Shown: positions 23,691 through 32,652 of the stretch, one piece after another
Position numbering within the stretch: the first letter of the stretch is position 1
Layout of the letters: every line of letters begins with the position of its first letter
Assembly: GCA_947396885.1 (NCBI GenBank)
Contig: OX377205.1
Location: 58,934,969 to 58,998,968 of the forward strand
Direction: 5' to 3'
From: Heligmosomoides polygyrus polygyrus
Lineage: Eukaryota; Nematoda; Chromadorea; Rhabditida; Heligmosomidae
Length of the DNA stretch: 64,000 nucleotides
The notes under the pieces: generated by a model
The model's input: only the letters and a program-made list of their open reading frames with translations
Database searches by the model: none
What the model was told of the DNA's origin: nothing
Made by a program: the position numbers and the translations under genes

Positions 23691-24360
23691 ATTGCCAGAA
23701 CAAACGGGTATCCCGCAGAAAGGTTTCAGAGGTGGCGGAGACCACGAGCTGTGGCGGCGGCTCATCGTCAGGACGATGGAAAAGTACCGTTCTGCATCCC
23801 CTTTTTGGACAGACGAAACAAGTGCGGCCGTCCGCACATGCCTACGCAAAGCAGCTCTAGACGAGCTGGTGAAAGTGATAGGGGATCCTCCCTCCAACAT
23901 AAGGCAGCAGCTAGTCCGGAACCGGCTATACGATAGGACATGCAGCACGCCGTCCTGTGTTATCTGTCCGTTTGGAACTGAAGGAGAATGCATGACATCG
24001 GGGACGGTGTATCTCATTACCTGCAGTCAATGTGGAGAGGGGTATATAGGGGAGATAGGGAGACCCCTTTGTACACGGGTGAAGGAGCACTTGGATGGCC
24101 TAAGGAAGTCCAAAGTGTTGACTCCTTTGGGGGAGCACAGCGTCCGAAGCCATGTGGCGCAATGGTTGAGGTGGCTGTTACGATCTTGGTGCGCGAGCGC
24201 GACATCTCGGTACACTCAAAGCGTTTTAGATCGCTGCTCAAAATCCAAAAATCAACCGCAAGGGGAAGTGCATCGCGCTGACGCAAGAGCTGACGCCCTT
24301 CGTCGACCTCTGAGGGGTTTGACCTACGTGGTCGTATCTCACCTCCACCGTAAAGATTAG
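23620..24360 (+). CDS. Penelope-like element: linker zinc finger and GIY-YIG endonuclease
   Basis: This is the C-terminal part of a Penelope-like retroelement protein. About residues 90-120 hold RTCSTPSCVICPFG, the Cys-rich finger before the nuclease; then TVYLITCSQCGEGYIGEIGR, the paired GVY...YIG strands, with the catalytic Arg in CTRVKEHL. The nuclease would nick target DNA during integration. The reverse transcriptase half is absent: only DAEQKAT text precedes it, next to the head-to-head junction near 23640, so this is a 5'-truncated copy. The domain itself is open to the stop at 24358. It is followed directly by the element's terminal repeat and hammerhead motif. Confidence 0.75.
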   Translation, partial: CTEQRSWFRLMRSRKPRQLIWRVVLPEQTGIPQKGFRGGGDHELWRRLIVRTMEKYRSASPFWTDETSAAVRTCLRKAALDELVKVIGDPPSNIRQQLVRNRLYDRTCSTPSCVICPFGTEGECMTSGTVYLITCSQCGEGYIGEIGRPLCTRVKEHLDGLRKSKVLTPLGEHSVRSHVAQWLRWLLRSWCASATSRYTQSVLDRCSKSKNQPQGEVHRADARADALRRPLRGLTYVVVSHLHRKD

Positions 24361-24535
24361 CGTTACTGGTTTCCACTACAGCGCTGCAAGTCTCCTTGTT
24401 TCCCTAGGAATCAGTTTCTATAAGACGAAGTGGTGTTTGGGCGAATACTTTCCAGATGTTACTTCGACTCTCCCAGGCTCTGACGAAGGCGACGTCGCCG
24501 AAACGTTAGCCGGAATAAAGGTATATAGCAATATT
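24361..24535 (+). mobile_element. Penelope-like 3' terminal region
   Basis: Non-coding sequence between the GIY-YIG stop and the end motif, shared with the inverted copy at 21139-21315. It ends with GCCGGAATAAAGG, containing AATAAA, right after the ribozyme-like core. Confidence 0.6.
24473..24513 (+). ncRNA. hammerhead ribozyme candidate in the Penelope terminal repeat
   Basis: Core CTGACGA (24480-24486), helix II GGCG-ACGT-CGCC, then GAAAC (24500-24504) and GTT before the expected cut at 24507/24508. Helix I pairs GGCT (24476-24479) with AGCC (24508-24511). An extra A sits before helix II, as in some natural hammerheads. Helix III is only the self-complementary ACGT, with no loop, so a single molecule could not close it but two could pair as a double hammerhead. 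Such ribozymes are known in Penelope-like elements; activity here is inferred. Confidence 0.65.
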
Positions 24536-24626
24536 AGTCAACACACTTCAGTGCTAACGCCAAGATTTATGGAAAGTCGAACGTGGATAGTGGAACACAA
24601 TCACCATTGTTAGGCATCGTACTATA

Positions 24627-24684
<58 letters not shown>
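24627..24684. repeat. (TAAA)n microsatellite, RTE 3' tail
   Basis: Fourteen or so uninterrupted TAAA units on the plus strand, at the 3' end of the minus-strand RTE. Tails of this kind mark where RTE reverse transcription starts. Confidence 0.9.
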
Positions 24685-24685
<1 letters not shown>

Positions 24686-24689
24686 CCTG

Positions 24690-26097
24690 TATCACCTGTC
24701 CTCCCGTTGATCATCGACTTGCTCGAGCGGGCGTCAGCAGCGCCTCCATTCGTCCCTGTCGCTGCCAGAGTGCTCCAATGGATCCTCCTCGCTCGAGGGA
24801 CACGAAAAGCGTCATTTCGGTCGTTCAGGGCTTTCACGAAAAAGTCCGACCAACGCGTTGGTGGGCGTCCTGGTGTTCTCTTGACATCCCGCGGAATCCA
24901 GTCGGTGATGGCTCTCGTCCAGCGGGTGTCTGCGAATCGCATTACGTGGCCGGCCCACCTAATTTTCGACGACTTGGCCCATGCGACAGCGCCTCTGATC
25001 TTCGAACGTCGGCGAAGCTCGGAACTCCGGAGGCCTTCTCTCACTTGCGTGAGTCGTGTCACTGCGAACGCCATCCTGTCAATTCCACTCTGTGCGACGC
25101 TGGTCGCGTGTTCATCCTGCTTTCGTACAGCCCAGGTCTCTGAGGCGTGTGTTAGGGCAGGAAGAACAGTGGAGTCGAATAGGTAGGCACGGAGTCGGAC
25201 GTTCTTCGTCTTCTTCGCGACTTCTTCGACGCTCTTGAAAGCTCCCCAAGCCGCTCTTTTCGTCCTGCTCAGCTCTGGTGTTAGGTCGTTGGCCATGTTG
25301 ACTTCGCGACCCAGATACACATAGCTGGACCATTCGAGATGTTTGCTGCGTTGAGCGAGAATGGGGCATCAGAAACTTATTCGTTCCTCATGAACATCGT
25401 CATCGTAAGATTCAGCTCAGTCCAACGTTCCCACATACACGATCGAAGTCGGCCAACATTCGCTCCGCCTGGATTGTGGAGAGATCTTCATCGTGAATCC
25501 ACTGTACAGCTCTCAAAGGACTATGATGTACTGAGTAGGAACGCCCCGAGTGAGCAGGGCTTCGAGAACCGCTTCAGTTTCGACGGAGTCGAATGCCTTC
25601 TTCAGGTCGATGAACGTAAGGCACAGCGGCAGCTTGTACTCTCGCGACACTTCGATGAGCTTCGTAATGGTGTGTATGTGGTCGACCGTGCTGAATCCTC
25701 TCCAAAATCCTGCTTGTTCGCATGGCTGTCCTTCGTCCAGCGTTCTGCTGATCCTATTCAGGAGGACACGGGTGAACAACTTGTAGACTACGGACAGCAG
25801 GCAGATCGGGCGATAGTTGCCAATGTCGTGCACGTCTCCCTTGTACAGCAAGACGGTCCTGCTGGTCTTCCACTGAGATGGAGCTTTGCACTCCGACATG
25901 TAGCGCGTGAGAAGCCGCGTCAGGGTGTTGGCGCTGGCGGAAGGTTCTTCAGGTGTTCGGGTCTGACCCTGTCGGGTTCTGTACGTTTCTTCACCGACGA
26001 GATGGCGTGTCGGATCTCGGAAGGGAGAACAGAGGGAACGACGTATCCATCCTGCGGAAGATGGCATGGTGCAGGTGGACGTGAATATCGAGGACAT
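24690..26097 (-). pseudogene. RTE reverse transcriptase with catalytic deletion
   Basis: 25513-26097 has HDIGNYRPICLLSVVYKLF and LCLTFIDLKKAFDSVETEA (first catalytic Asp). After TQYI the frame breaks at 25516, and the text jumps to the segment after the FADD box. The RQGD and FADD motifs are absent, a loss of about 70 or more residues. 24690-25320 is the C-terminal part: SSYVYLGREVNMANDL-like, ALTHASETWAVRKQDEH, KIRWAGHVMRFADTRWTRA and PGRPPTRWSDFF. Inactive. Confidence 0.85.
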
Positions 26098-26101
26098 CGG
26101 A

Positions 26102-27330
26102 TTAGAAGTAGTGGATGATCTCCATGGTCCTTCTGGAAGAGGTGACGGTTCCGTAAGGACGTCGGAGAGCGGTCATCTTGGTCTTAAAGTTGGCAAAGCT
26201 CAGGTGGGGATTGCGGATGCTCAACCCTGCCCCTGCTGCTTCAGTCAACACTTCCGCCCTTCTCTCATTGAGATCTTCCTTTATCGCCGCTCTGCATAGC
26301 TTCGCAAGCTCGGACCTCAGCTGGTAGTTTCCTGACGCTCGTGCTGCTCCGCGCTGGCGTATATGCTCGAGAGTTTCCGGAGACAGGGGTATCTTTGTGG
26401 TCTTCAAGCTCTCGGTTCCCTTAGCACTATCGCGGAGATGGTGCACGAAGCGGTCGTATTCCTCATGAACCTTGTCCATGACGGTATCTTCCCAAAGGCC
26501 GGCAAGAGAGGTGTAGATGTCCCAGATGGTGGTCGTTCTGGGGCTCCTCTTCTTGAACTTCGCGGCCTTCTCTCCTTGAAGCGAAAAGCGGAACCTCGCG
26601 CGAAGGAGGCGGTGGTCCGATCTCGTGTAGAACTTGGAGACAACGGAGACGTCAGTCAGGCAATACTTGCGGTTGAAGGTGATGTGGTCGATCTCGTTGT
26701 GGAACTGGCCACCGGGGATTCCCAGGTCCATCGTAGGGAGGGAGGCTTCTGGAACTGTGAGTTTCCATGGATGGTCTTGGTCGACATGATGAACTCAGAC
26801 AGCCTTTCGCCTTGCTTGTTCCACTCCAAACCGTGGGTTCCGATGTGAAGTTCTTCCTGCGACCTTCGTGGCAAGATCTTGGCGTTGAAGTCGCTGACGA
26901 TCACCTTGTGGAAGGTGTGATCCTCCTTATAGAACTTCTCCAGCCCACGTAGAAGGCTTCGACCTCATCGTTGTCGTAGTCGGATGTTGGGGCATACGCG
27001 ACGAACACAGTCAAGGTGACACGGAGCCACATCGCTTCGGTCGCAGACGTCCGATTCGGGTTGTCAGAGACTCGCACGAATCGATGTTCATGGCCAAGTG
27101 CGTGTTGACGAGGACACCAACGCCGCCTACTCCCCTGCTGTCGCATGTTCCGAGAAACAGTTCTTCTCTGGAGTCGTAGGCGGCGTATAGGGGGTGGTGT
27201 TTTCTCGTCTCGGTCAGTCCGATGACGTCGTACTTGATCTTCCTGGCTTGCATCATCAGGTCCTCGACGGATGCTTCCGATGGAAGCGGCGGGCGTTGTA
27301 AATACAGATCGACACCTAGTCCTTCTCAAT
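26102..27330 (-). pseudogene. RTE endonuclease and linker region, frameshifted
   Basis: 27011-27256 has KYDVIGLTETRK (catalytic Glu), GVGGVGVLVN; 26901-27010 continues in another frame with TVFVAYAPTSDYD; 26656-26904 begins VSDFNAKI (the GDFN motif, changed to SDFN); 26102-26731 has FHNEIDHITFNRKYCL and YTRSDHRLLRARF (the SDH catalytic motif) and a long basic linker. At least two frameshifts separate these pieces. Confidence 0.8.
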
Positions 27331-27928
27331 TTTGCGCAGCCTGGTTAGGCCCTGAGATTTTAGCAGCCTCTCTGTACTCGTCCTTCCCATCGCTGCAGAA
27401 ATGGGGGCTCTTTCGGTCAGGGGAATGAGGCCGTTTAGTGCTGCTGTGTTTAACTGCAATAGAACAGGTAGCTAGTCAGGCTCTGTCGTGCGGGGGAAGA
27501 ACTCAGGGCAGCCAGCCAGACTGCCTGAAGGAACGGGGCGAGACTTTTGAGGCGGCCCCGAATCGCCTTACGATGTACTCCCAGTCTACCAAGTTCAAGC
27601 TTTTGGCCGGGCCGACACAGTTGCAATACGCACAGGTGCGAACACGTCCACGCAAACTGTGCATGAACATGCCGCTCCCACGCACAAGGAACGCGTCGAA
27701 CCGACACAGCAGGAACAAGGAGTCCATCCCCTGCATCGCACCTACGTCTCTGGGCAGTACACGGTCGCATTTGCTTCGCGTGTTCGTTCCCCTATCCACC
27801 ACCCGGGGACGCGCCACGTAGCCCTGCGACAAGCTGCCTGAGATCCCTCTTAACAAAAGACCCCTAAGGCTCTCTATCGAGAGAGATCCGTAGAATTTTT
27901 TTTTATAAATAAATAAATATATACATTT

Positions 27929-28042
27929 GACTTTGCAATAGTGAAGCTCGACTTAGTCAATTCTTTAGTGACAACGTTTCGGGCTTTAAGCCCTTCAGCT
28001 CAATAAAGAATTGACCAAGTGGAGCTTCACTATTGCAAAGTC
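27929..28042. repeat. 114-bp palindrome with a hammerhead-like core in its centre
   Basis: Arms GACTTTGCAATAGTGAAGCT and the complement AGCTTCACTATTGCAAAGTC. On the minus strand the centre reads GAGCTGAAGGGCTTAAAGCC then CGAAACGTTG: a CTGAAG core, a GGGCTT/AAGCCC stem and GAAAC-GTT. The core A after the G is missing. AATAAAG lies beside it. Likely a rearranged Penelope terminus. Confidence 0.55.
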
Positions 28043-28098
28043 AAAGCTACACCCATGAAGCTCAGGGAACCAACGAATTTAAGAAATAAATAAATACA

Positions 28099-28119
28099 TT
28101 GATCCAAGACAACGTTATG

Positions 28120-28165
<46 letters not shown>

Positions 28166-28182
28166 CCAAGACAATGTCATGC
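28099..28182. repeat. (TA)n microsatellite between short direct repeats
   Basis: About 20 TA units at 28120-28161. TGATCCAAGACAACGTTATG precedes and TTAATCCAAGACAATGTCATG-like text follows, so the array sits between two diverged copies of a 21-bp repeat. Confidence 0.85.
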
Positions 28183-28397
28183 TTCGCCAAGAGTCTTATC
28201 TGCGCCAACTCGACGTAACAGAGGAAGATATTCTCGATATTTATTTATTTGTACGTGGATAGCCACGTAGGTAAGAATAAACAGACATAACAGAAACTAA
28301 AATAGTTACAAACCAACAGAAGGCATAGTAAATGAAGTCATAGGCTTAGTCCTACAAACAAGCACAGAAAACAGCAAGTCTAGAAGACAGTAAACAA

Positions 28398-31241
28398 TTA
28401 GGAATCCTCTTGGAAATACCGCTCAACTTGTGTTCTGAATTGCCGTACAGTGCTAGGTAAAGTAATATTCTTGGAGAACTTCAAGAATTCACTGCCAGCA
28501 CGATTAGTGAAAAAAGCTGCTCTGGTATTACATTTTGCTCTAGGAACAATTATCTTCCACTGTCCACCCCTAGTGTTAGATGGAGAAACAGAGATAAATT
28601 CCCGGAGCGAAAGGTTATTCATACCATTCACCATCTTGTAAATCATGATTAAGTCGTTTCTTTTCCTGCGAAACGAAAGCGTACTCAGACTAAAGATATT
28701 GTTCCGAGTGGATGCTGAAGGGATGGTGGTGTAATCAAAACCATGAAGTCTTATCCAGAGCTTTCTTGTAAAGCTATTTTGAACAGATTCTAGCCTATTG
28801 ATTTCTTTTTTGCACCTAGGACTGAATACAGTCGTGCCACACTCTAATATCGGCCTAACATATGTCTTATAGGCGAACACTAAATGTGTAGGTGATTTAG
28901 TGCGTAGAGACTTGAATATAGAGTGGACAGCATGATCAGCTTTTTTCGCTATAAGTTCACAATGTTCTCGGAATGAAAGATTTGTGTCAAATACAAATCC
29001 TAAGTCACGTATAGTAGTTGGGCTACGGAGCTGCATCACATTAAGGTGATAACTCTTTCTGTTAATCTGCTGCCCAATGTGAAACACTTGGGATTTTTGT
29101 CCTGATAGAGGAAGGTTCCATTTCGCTGACCAATCTGCAATCGTGTTTATTGCCGATTGAAGAGCAACATGATCTTCCTCGCCGGAAACCTTCTTATAAA
29201 TTTTTATGTCGTCTGCAAACATTTTGCAGGCAACATCATAGCGACTAATCAGGGAGGGAATTTCAGCAGTATAGATGGTGAAGAGAACCGGCGACAAAAC
29301 GCCTCCCTGAGGAACACCACTAGTTACTGGAAAAGATTCTGAGAATGATTCATTTACTCGTACTTGAAACGACCTATCGAATACAAAATGTTTTATCCAC
29401 TTGATGATTCTGGGATGAACTCCTAAATCCGCAAGTTTGGTCATCAGTTTGTTCAAAGGAACCTTATCGAAGGCTTTCATGAAGTCAAAGTAAACGACAT
29501 CAACGTTGACTTTTTGATCGATGGCTAGAGTCCAATCATTCAATGCTGACAACATCAGGGTTTCTGTGGATCTCCCTGCTCGAAACCCATATTGTTCATT
29601 GGGAATTAGAGAATTAGAATTTAGGTAGGACACAAGCGCAGATATCAGCTTTTTCTCAAACACTCTGGCAAATACAGAAGTGATACTAATAGGCCGGTAA
29701 TTGGAAGCTAAATGATAAGGCGCCTTCTTAGGGATTGGTGTAACAAATGCGTGTTTCCATCGAATCGGTACTTCACCTTGCATGTAACTAGCATTAAATA
29801 TATGTTCAAGGGGGTACGAGATTGCAATGGCAACTCTCCGGATGAAATATGATGGTATTTCATCTGGAGTAATGGTGTACGAGCTAGGTAAAGCACATAA
29901 TGCATTGTAGATCTCTTCTTTATAAAACCAGACCGTGTCATCCATACTGGGAGGAGAGACAACAACGGTAGAAGAATCCATAGTTGTCGGGCAATCCGAA
30001 AAAGACTTCCGAAAGTGCTCAGCTAGCTTGGTGGCCTTCTCGAAGTCCGTTATTGCTGAGTTTCCTGTTTCGTCTTTTAAGGAGGGTATTCTCTCAGGAC
30101 GCTTTAGTACGGCATTTAACAATTTATAAAATGATGTTCGCTTAGAACCTTCAAGAATTCTTCTTTCAACATACCTATTATACCTATCCAAACGTCGATC
30201 AAAATCGTCTTTAAACTTTTTGAAACGATGGAAGTGATGTAATGATGGGTGGTGTTGGTACATCAGCCAGGCTCTTTGTTTTTGCTCAAAAAGCCTGACC
30301 AGATGGGAAGGAAGGTTGCTGAAGTTTAAGGGAACCTTTTCAATAGGAACGAACTCCTCAATGCATTTGTGCAGAATAGCCAAAAAGAATTCGTATTTGT
30401 CATTTACACTAGAATGTTCCTCTAGCAGTGCTCTCCAATTTAGAGACAGCAGAGACTGAACGATGCGGTTATAATTGGCCTTACTAAATGCTCTCCTTAA
30501 TCGGTATGATGCTTTTCTTACAAAACACTCAAGCTTGAACGTGATGCTCAAATGGTCACTAGATCCTATTGGTGGTCTAAAGACAATGTCTCTAACGAGA
30601 CCTGGATGACTACTGAGTATTAAGTCAAGCACATGTCCATAACGGGTAGGAGTCAAAACGTTCTGGTGGAGTTTGTATGATTTACACATATCCACAAAGC
30701 ATCTTGACGTCATAGAGCCACTAAGGGGGTGTGGTTTAGACCAGTCAATATCGGGAAGATTGAAGTCACCCAAAATAATGCACTGTGACTTGCAGGAGCA
30801 GACATCACTAATTACCTTAATGAGTTGAGTTGTGCTCGATATAGACGCGCTAGGAGTCCTGTAAACTGCAACAAGTCTTAATGTGGATTCAACTAATTTT
30901 AAATCGCAGCACAGTATTTCGAAACCATCTGGAACAGATTCTCTACAGATTAGCTCAAAAGAAATACCAAGCCTAACAAGAATGAGTACACCACCACCTC
31001 TTCTATGAGCTCTGTCACATCTCAGATAACAAAAATCATCATATAGATTTCCTAGAATGGGCAGTAAGTCAGTTGCCTCATTTAGCCAAGATTCAGTAAC
31101 AACAATAACGTCACAGTTAAGGCTTTGAATGGTAAACCTCAGTGGGAGGATATTTTTCTGTATGGAGCGTATATTACAGTAGAGACAATTCAGAACCGAA
31201 GCTGGTATCCGAGGACAACCTACTAGTTTACCGATGACACG
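28398..31241 (-). CDS. CR1-like ORF2: APE endonuclease and reverse transcriptase
   Basis: The frame is open for 947 codons from the stop codon at 31242-31244. Endonuclease motifs: NIRSIQ, VVTESWLNE (Glu), RRGGGVLIL, VYRTPSA (Tyr), ILGDFNLPDIDW (Asp/Asn), PIGSSDHLSI (His). Reverse transcriptase: NYRPISITSVFARVFEKKL, YFDFMKAFDKVPLNKL, SGVPQGGVLSPVLFTIY, CKMFADDIKIYKKV (FADD), then KWNLPLSGQKSQVF. The C-terminal tail (CKKEINRLESVQNSFTRKL) is typical of CR1/jockey. There is no ATG anywhere from the 5' end of the frame through the GDFN motif. The frame is -1 relative to ORF1, so translation probably needs frameshifting or stop-restart. Confidence 0.9.
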   Translation of the reverse strand, partial: RVIGKLVGCPRIPASVLNCLYCNIRSIQKNILPLRFTIQSLNCDVIVVTESWLNEATDLLPILGNLYDDFCYLRCDRAHRRGGGVLILVRLGISFELICRESVPDGFEILCCDLKLVESTLRLVAVYRTPSASISSTTQLIKVISDVCSCKSQCIILGDFNLPDIDWSKPHPLSGSMTSRCFVDMCKSYKLHQNVLTPTRYGHVLDLILSSHPGLVRDIVFRPPIGSSDHLSITFKLECFVRKASYRLRRAFSKANYNRIVQSLLSLNWRALLEEHSSVNDKYEFFLAILHKCIEEFVPIEKVPLNFSNLPSHLVRLFEQKQRAWLMYQHHPSLHHFHRFKKFKDDFDRRLDRYNRYVERRILEGSKRTSFYKLLNAVLKRPERIPSLKDETGNSAITDFEKATKLAEHFRKSFSDCPTTMDSSTVVVSPPSMDDTVWFYKEEIYNALCALPSSYTITPDEIPSYFIRRVAIAISYPLEHIFNASYMQGEVPIRWKHAFVTPIPKKAPYHLASNYRPISITSVFARVFEKKLISALVSYLNSNSLIPNEQYGFRAGRSTETLMLSALNDWTLAIDQKVNVDVVYFDFMKAFDKVPLNKLMTKLADLGVHPRIIKWIKHFVFDRSFQVRVNESFSESFPVTSGVPQGGVLSPVLFTIYTAEIPSLISRYDVACKMFADDIKIYKKVSGEEDHVALQSAINTIADWSAKWNLPLSGQKSQVFHIGQQINRKSYHLNVMQLRSPTTIRDLGFVFDTNLSFREHCELIAKKADHAVHSIFKSLRTKSPTHLVFAYKTYVRPILECGTTVFSPRCKKEINRLESVQNSFTRKLWIRLHGFDYTTIPSASTRNNIFSLSTLSFRRKRNDLIMIYKMVNGMNNLSLREFISVSPSNTRGGQWKIIVPRAKCNTRAAFFTNRAGSEFLKFSKNITLPSTVRQFRTQVERYFQEDS

Positions 31242-31957
31242 CTAAGCTGAGTGGCTTGAGAGGTTGGAATAGCTACACCATGAGAGTTCCGATAGGCTAA
31301 CCTGGCTTCACGATTACGCTCTCTCTCTTCCCTAGTTAGGGAGGGGCGTATATAAACGCCTCTGTGTGAGAAAGAGCGTAACCTTGAAGCCCTCCGTATA
31401 ATCAAAGACTGGTAATATGTATTAGGGAGAACAACTTTCAAAAGGCGTGGTCGGCCTTCAATCGGCTTTCCAAGCCTATATGTCAATTGGGGAATACACT
31501 CCACTTCAAGATGATCAAGAACACTTTTAACAAACTCGAAGTCTTGAATCGCTCTATCAGTGGATTTAGTGGCACTGGACTCTGCGACACCGGATATAAC
31601 AACAGAGCGTAGCCGCTCCTTTTCATCGACATAAGACAAAAATCTAGTCGAACTAATGTCTTGTGTTGAGCGCTCTTCATTTTTTCTGCCCGCCTCAGCT
31701 AAAGCGATTTTCAACGCCGAATTCTCCTCTCTCAAGGTAGCCACTTGTTCCTGGAGTTCTTGGTTTTTCGCCAAGACCGCATATAGCTCCTTTTGAAAGG
31801 AAAACATATGGCTCATGAGGATCTTAATAAACCCGGGCGTTTTCTTATCTGCCTGTAGTTGTTCGAAAGCTGCCGTCACGTCCTCGGAACCAAGTTCATC
31901 ACCATCAACTGCCACCGTTTTGCTCGATTTTTGGAGAGACGTCTTCGCAGGCGGCAT
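31223..31957 (-). CDS. CR1-like ORF1: RNA-binding coiled-coil protein
   Basis: 244 residues from ATG at 31957. Residues about 60-100 are a heptad-like coiled coil (ELYAVLAKNQELQEQVATLR); a conserved domain follows with RSVVISGVAESS and GRPRLLKVVLPNTY, then a basic stretch IRPSLTREERERNREARLA. Proteins of this layout form ORF1 of nematode CR1-like elements and are thought to bind the element RNA as trimers. The stop (31223-31225) lies inside ORF2. An alternative GTG at 31978 is possible but less likely. Confidence 0.85.
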   Translation of the reverse strand: MPPAKTSLQKSSKTVAVDGDELGSEDVTAAFEQLQADKKTPGFIKILMSHMFSFQKELYAVLAKNQELQEQVATLREENSALKIALAEAGRKNEERSTQDISSTRFLSYVDEKERLRSVVISGVAESSATKSTDRAIQDFEFVKSVLDHLEVECIPQLTYRLGKPIEGRPRLLKVVLPNTYYQSLIIRRASRLRSFSHRGVYIRPSLTREERERNREARLAYRNSHGVAIPTSQATQLSVSSVN

Positions 31958-32286
31958 ATCGATGGTCGGCCAAATCACGAGAACAGAAATCGATTAGTTC
32001 CTGAACCACGAGCGCACAGAGGCACGAAATGAACCACAGGGTTTACCGTATATGGTGGCTCTGGAGTTAGACGACACTTCGAAACCCGCCACCAGGTTTC
32101 TCAACAAGTGGATGATACAGACTTCAAAATTCGGTTCCCAAGAAGTATCGTCTCTCATGGAAGCAACGACAGAAGCAAGTCGCAGACACTGTTGGAAGCA
32201 CCAGCGATGCCGAGCCGTCCGAGCAACGATCGAGCAAGGCGATACCTCCACCTAAGATCACGCTACGCCCTCTGCTTTTATCGCAG

Positions 32287-32652
32287 AGCGAAGGAGGCAA
32301 AATGTCAGCTAAAGACATTCGCGACATCTTCTATACAATAATGGATGACATTCAAGAAGTCAAGAAAATGCAAGACCGGATGGGAGATCGCCTGCGATGC
32401 ATCAATGCCAGTACCCGTTCACTTGAGGCATGGACTACGGAGTTCGATGCAAAAAAGAAGAATCAGTTTTTGGAGCAGCAACCAGGCTGCCCTACAGTAC
32501 CACATAGCAGACACTATGAGATCTGCTTTGTGGCCGGACATCAAGCAGCTGAATGCAGAAGCAAGCCTAGAATGGATCCACCTCACGTCAAACTAATTTA
32601 CAAAAATAAAAATATTTATAAAAAGTGTCACTGTATCCATCCTGTGCTGTAG
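32287..32652 (+). CDS. small Gag-like ORF with degenerate zinc knuckle
   Basis: Met at 32302; 116 codons. The N-terminal half is charged (KDIRDIFYTIMDDIQEVKKM), probably helical. The C-terminal half has HYEICFVAGHQAAEC, which has the spacing of a CCHC knuckle (C-x2-C-x4-H-x4-C) with the first Cys replaced by Tyr. This suggests a piece of a retroelement Gag, perhaps BEL/Pao or Gypsy, but no protease, RT or clear LTR is seen. The frame extends upstream (PPPKITLRPLLL) without a stop to about 32230. It could also be a small host gene. Confidence 0.4.
   Translation, partial: SEGGKMSAKDIRDIFYTIMDDIQEVKKMQDRMGDRLRCINASTRSLEAWTTEFDAKKKNQFLEQQPGCPTVPHSRHYEICFVAGHQAAECRSKPRMDPPHVKLIYKNKNIYKKCHCIHPVL

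Larger units (their letters stand above)
24622..27880 (-). mobile_element. RTE-clade retrotransposon, hookworm type, internally deleted
   Basis: Endonuclease, linker, reverse transcriptase and C-terminal text run from high to low coordinates and end in the tetranucleotide tail at 24627-24684. The protein resembles the RTE proteins abundant in hookworm genomes. Frameshifts in the endonuclease and a deletion removing the catalytic part of the reverse transcriptase make it inactive. The 5' limit is approximate. Confidence 0.8.
28238..31990 (-). mobile_element. CR1-like non-LTR retrotransposon, apparently intact
   Basis: It carries a complete ORF1 and a complete ORF2 overlapping by about 19 bases, and a 3' end with a hairpin (TACGTGG-CTAT-CCACGTA, 28248-28268) followed by an (AAAT)n tail at 28238-28250. 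All catalytic motifs of endonuclease and reverse transcriptase are present. The 5' end is not precisely located. It is the best candidate for a recently mobile element in the window. Related broken copies lie at 33366-38760, 38824-39139 and 63440-64000. Confidence 0.85.

Noticed and set aside
25339..26118. 259-codon plus frame
   Set aside because: Antisense shadow of the minus-strand RTE reverse transcriptase.
27438..27856. 127-codon plus and 117-codon minus frames at the 5' end of the RTE
   Set aside because: The minus one (CAYCNCVGPAKSLNL) may be RTE leader text, but I could not tie it to a known domain.
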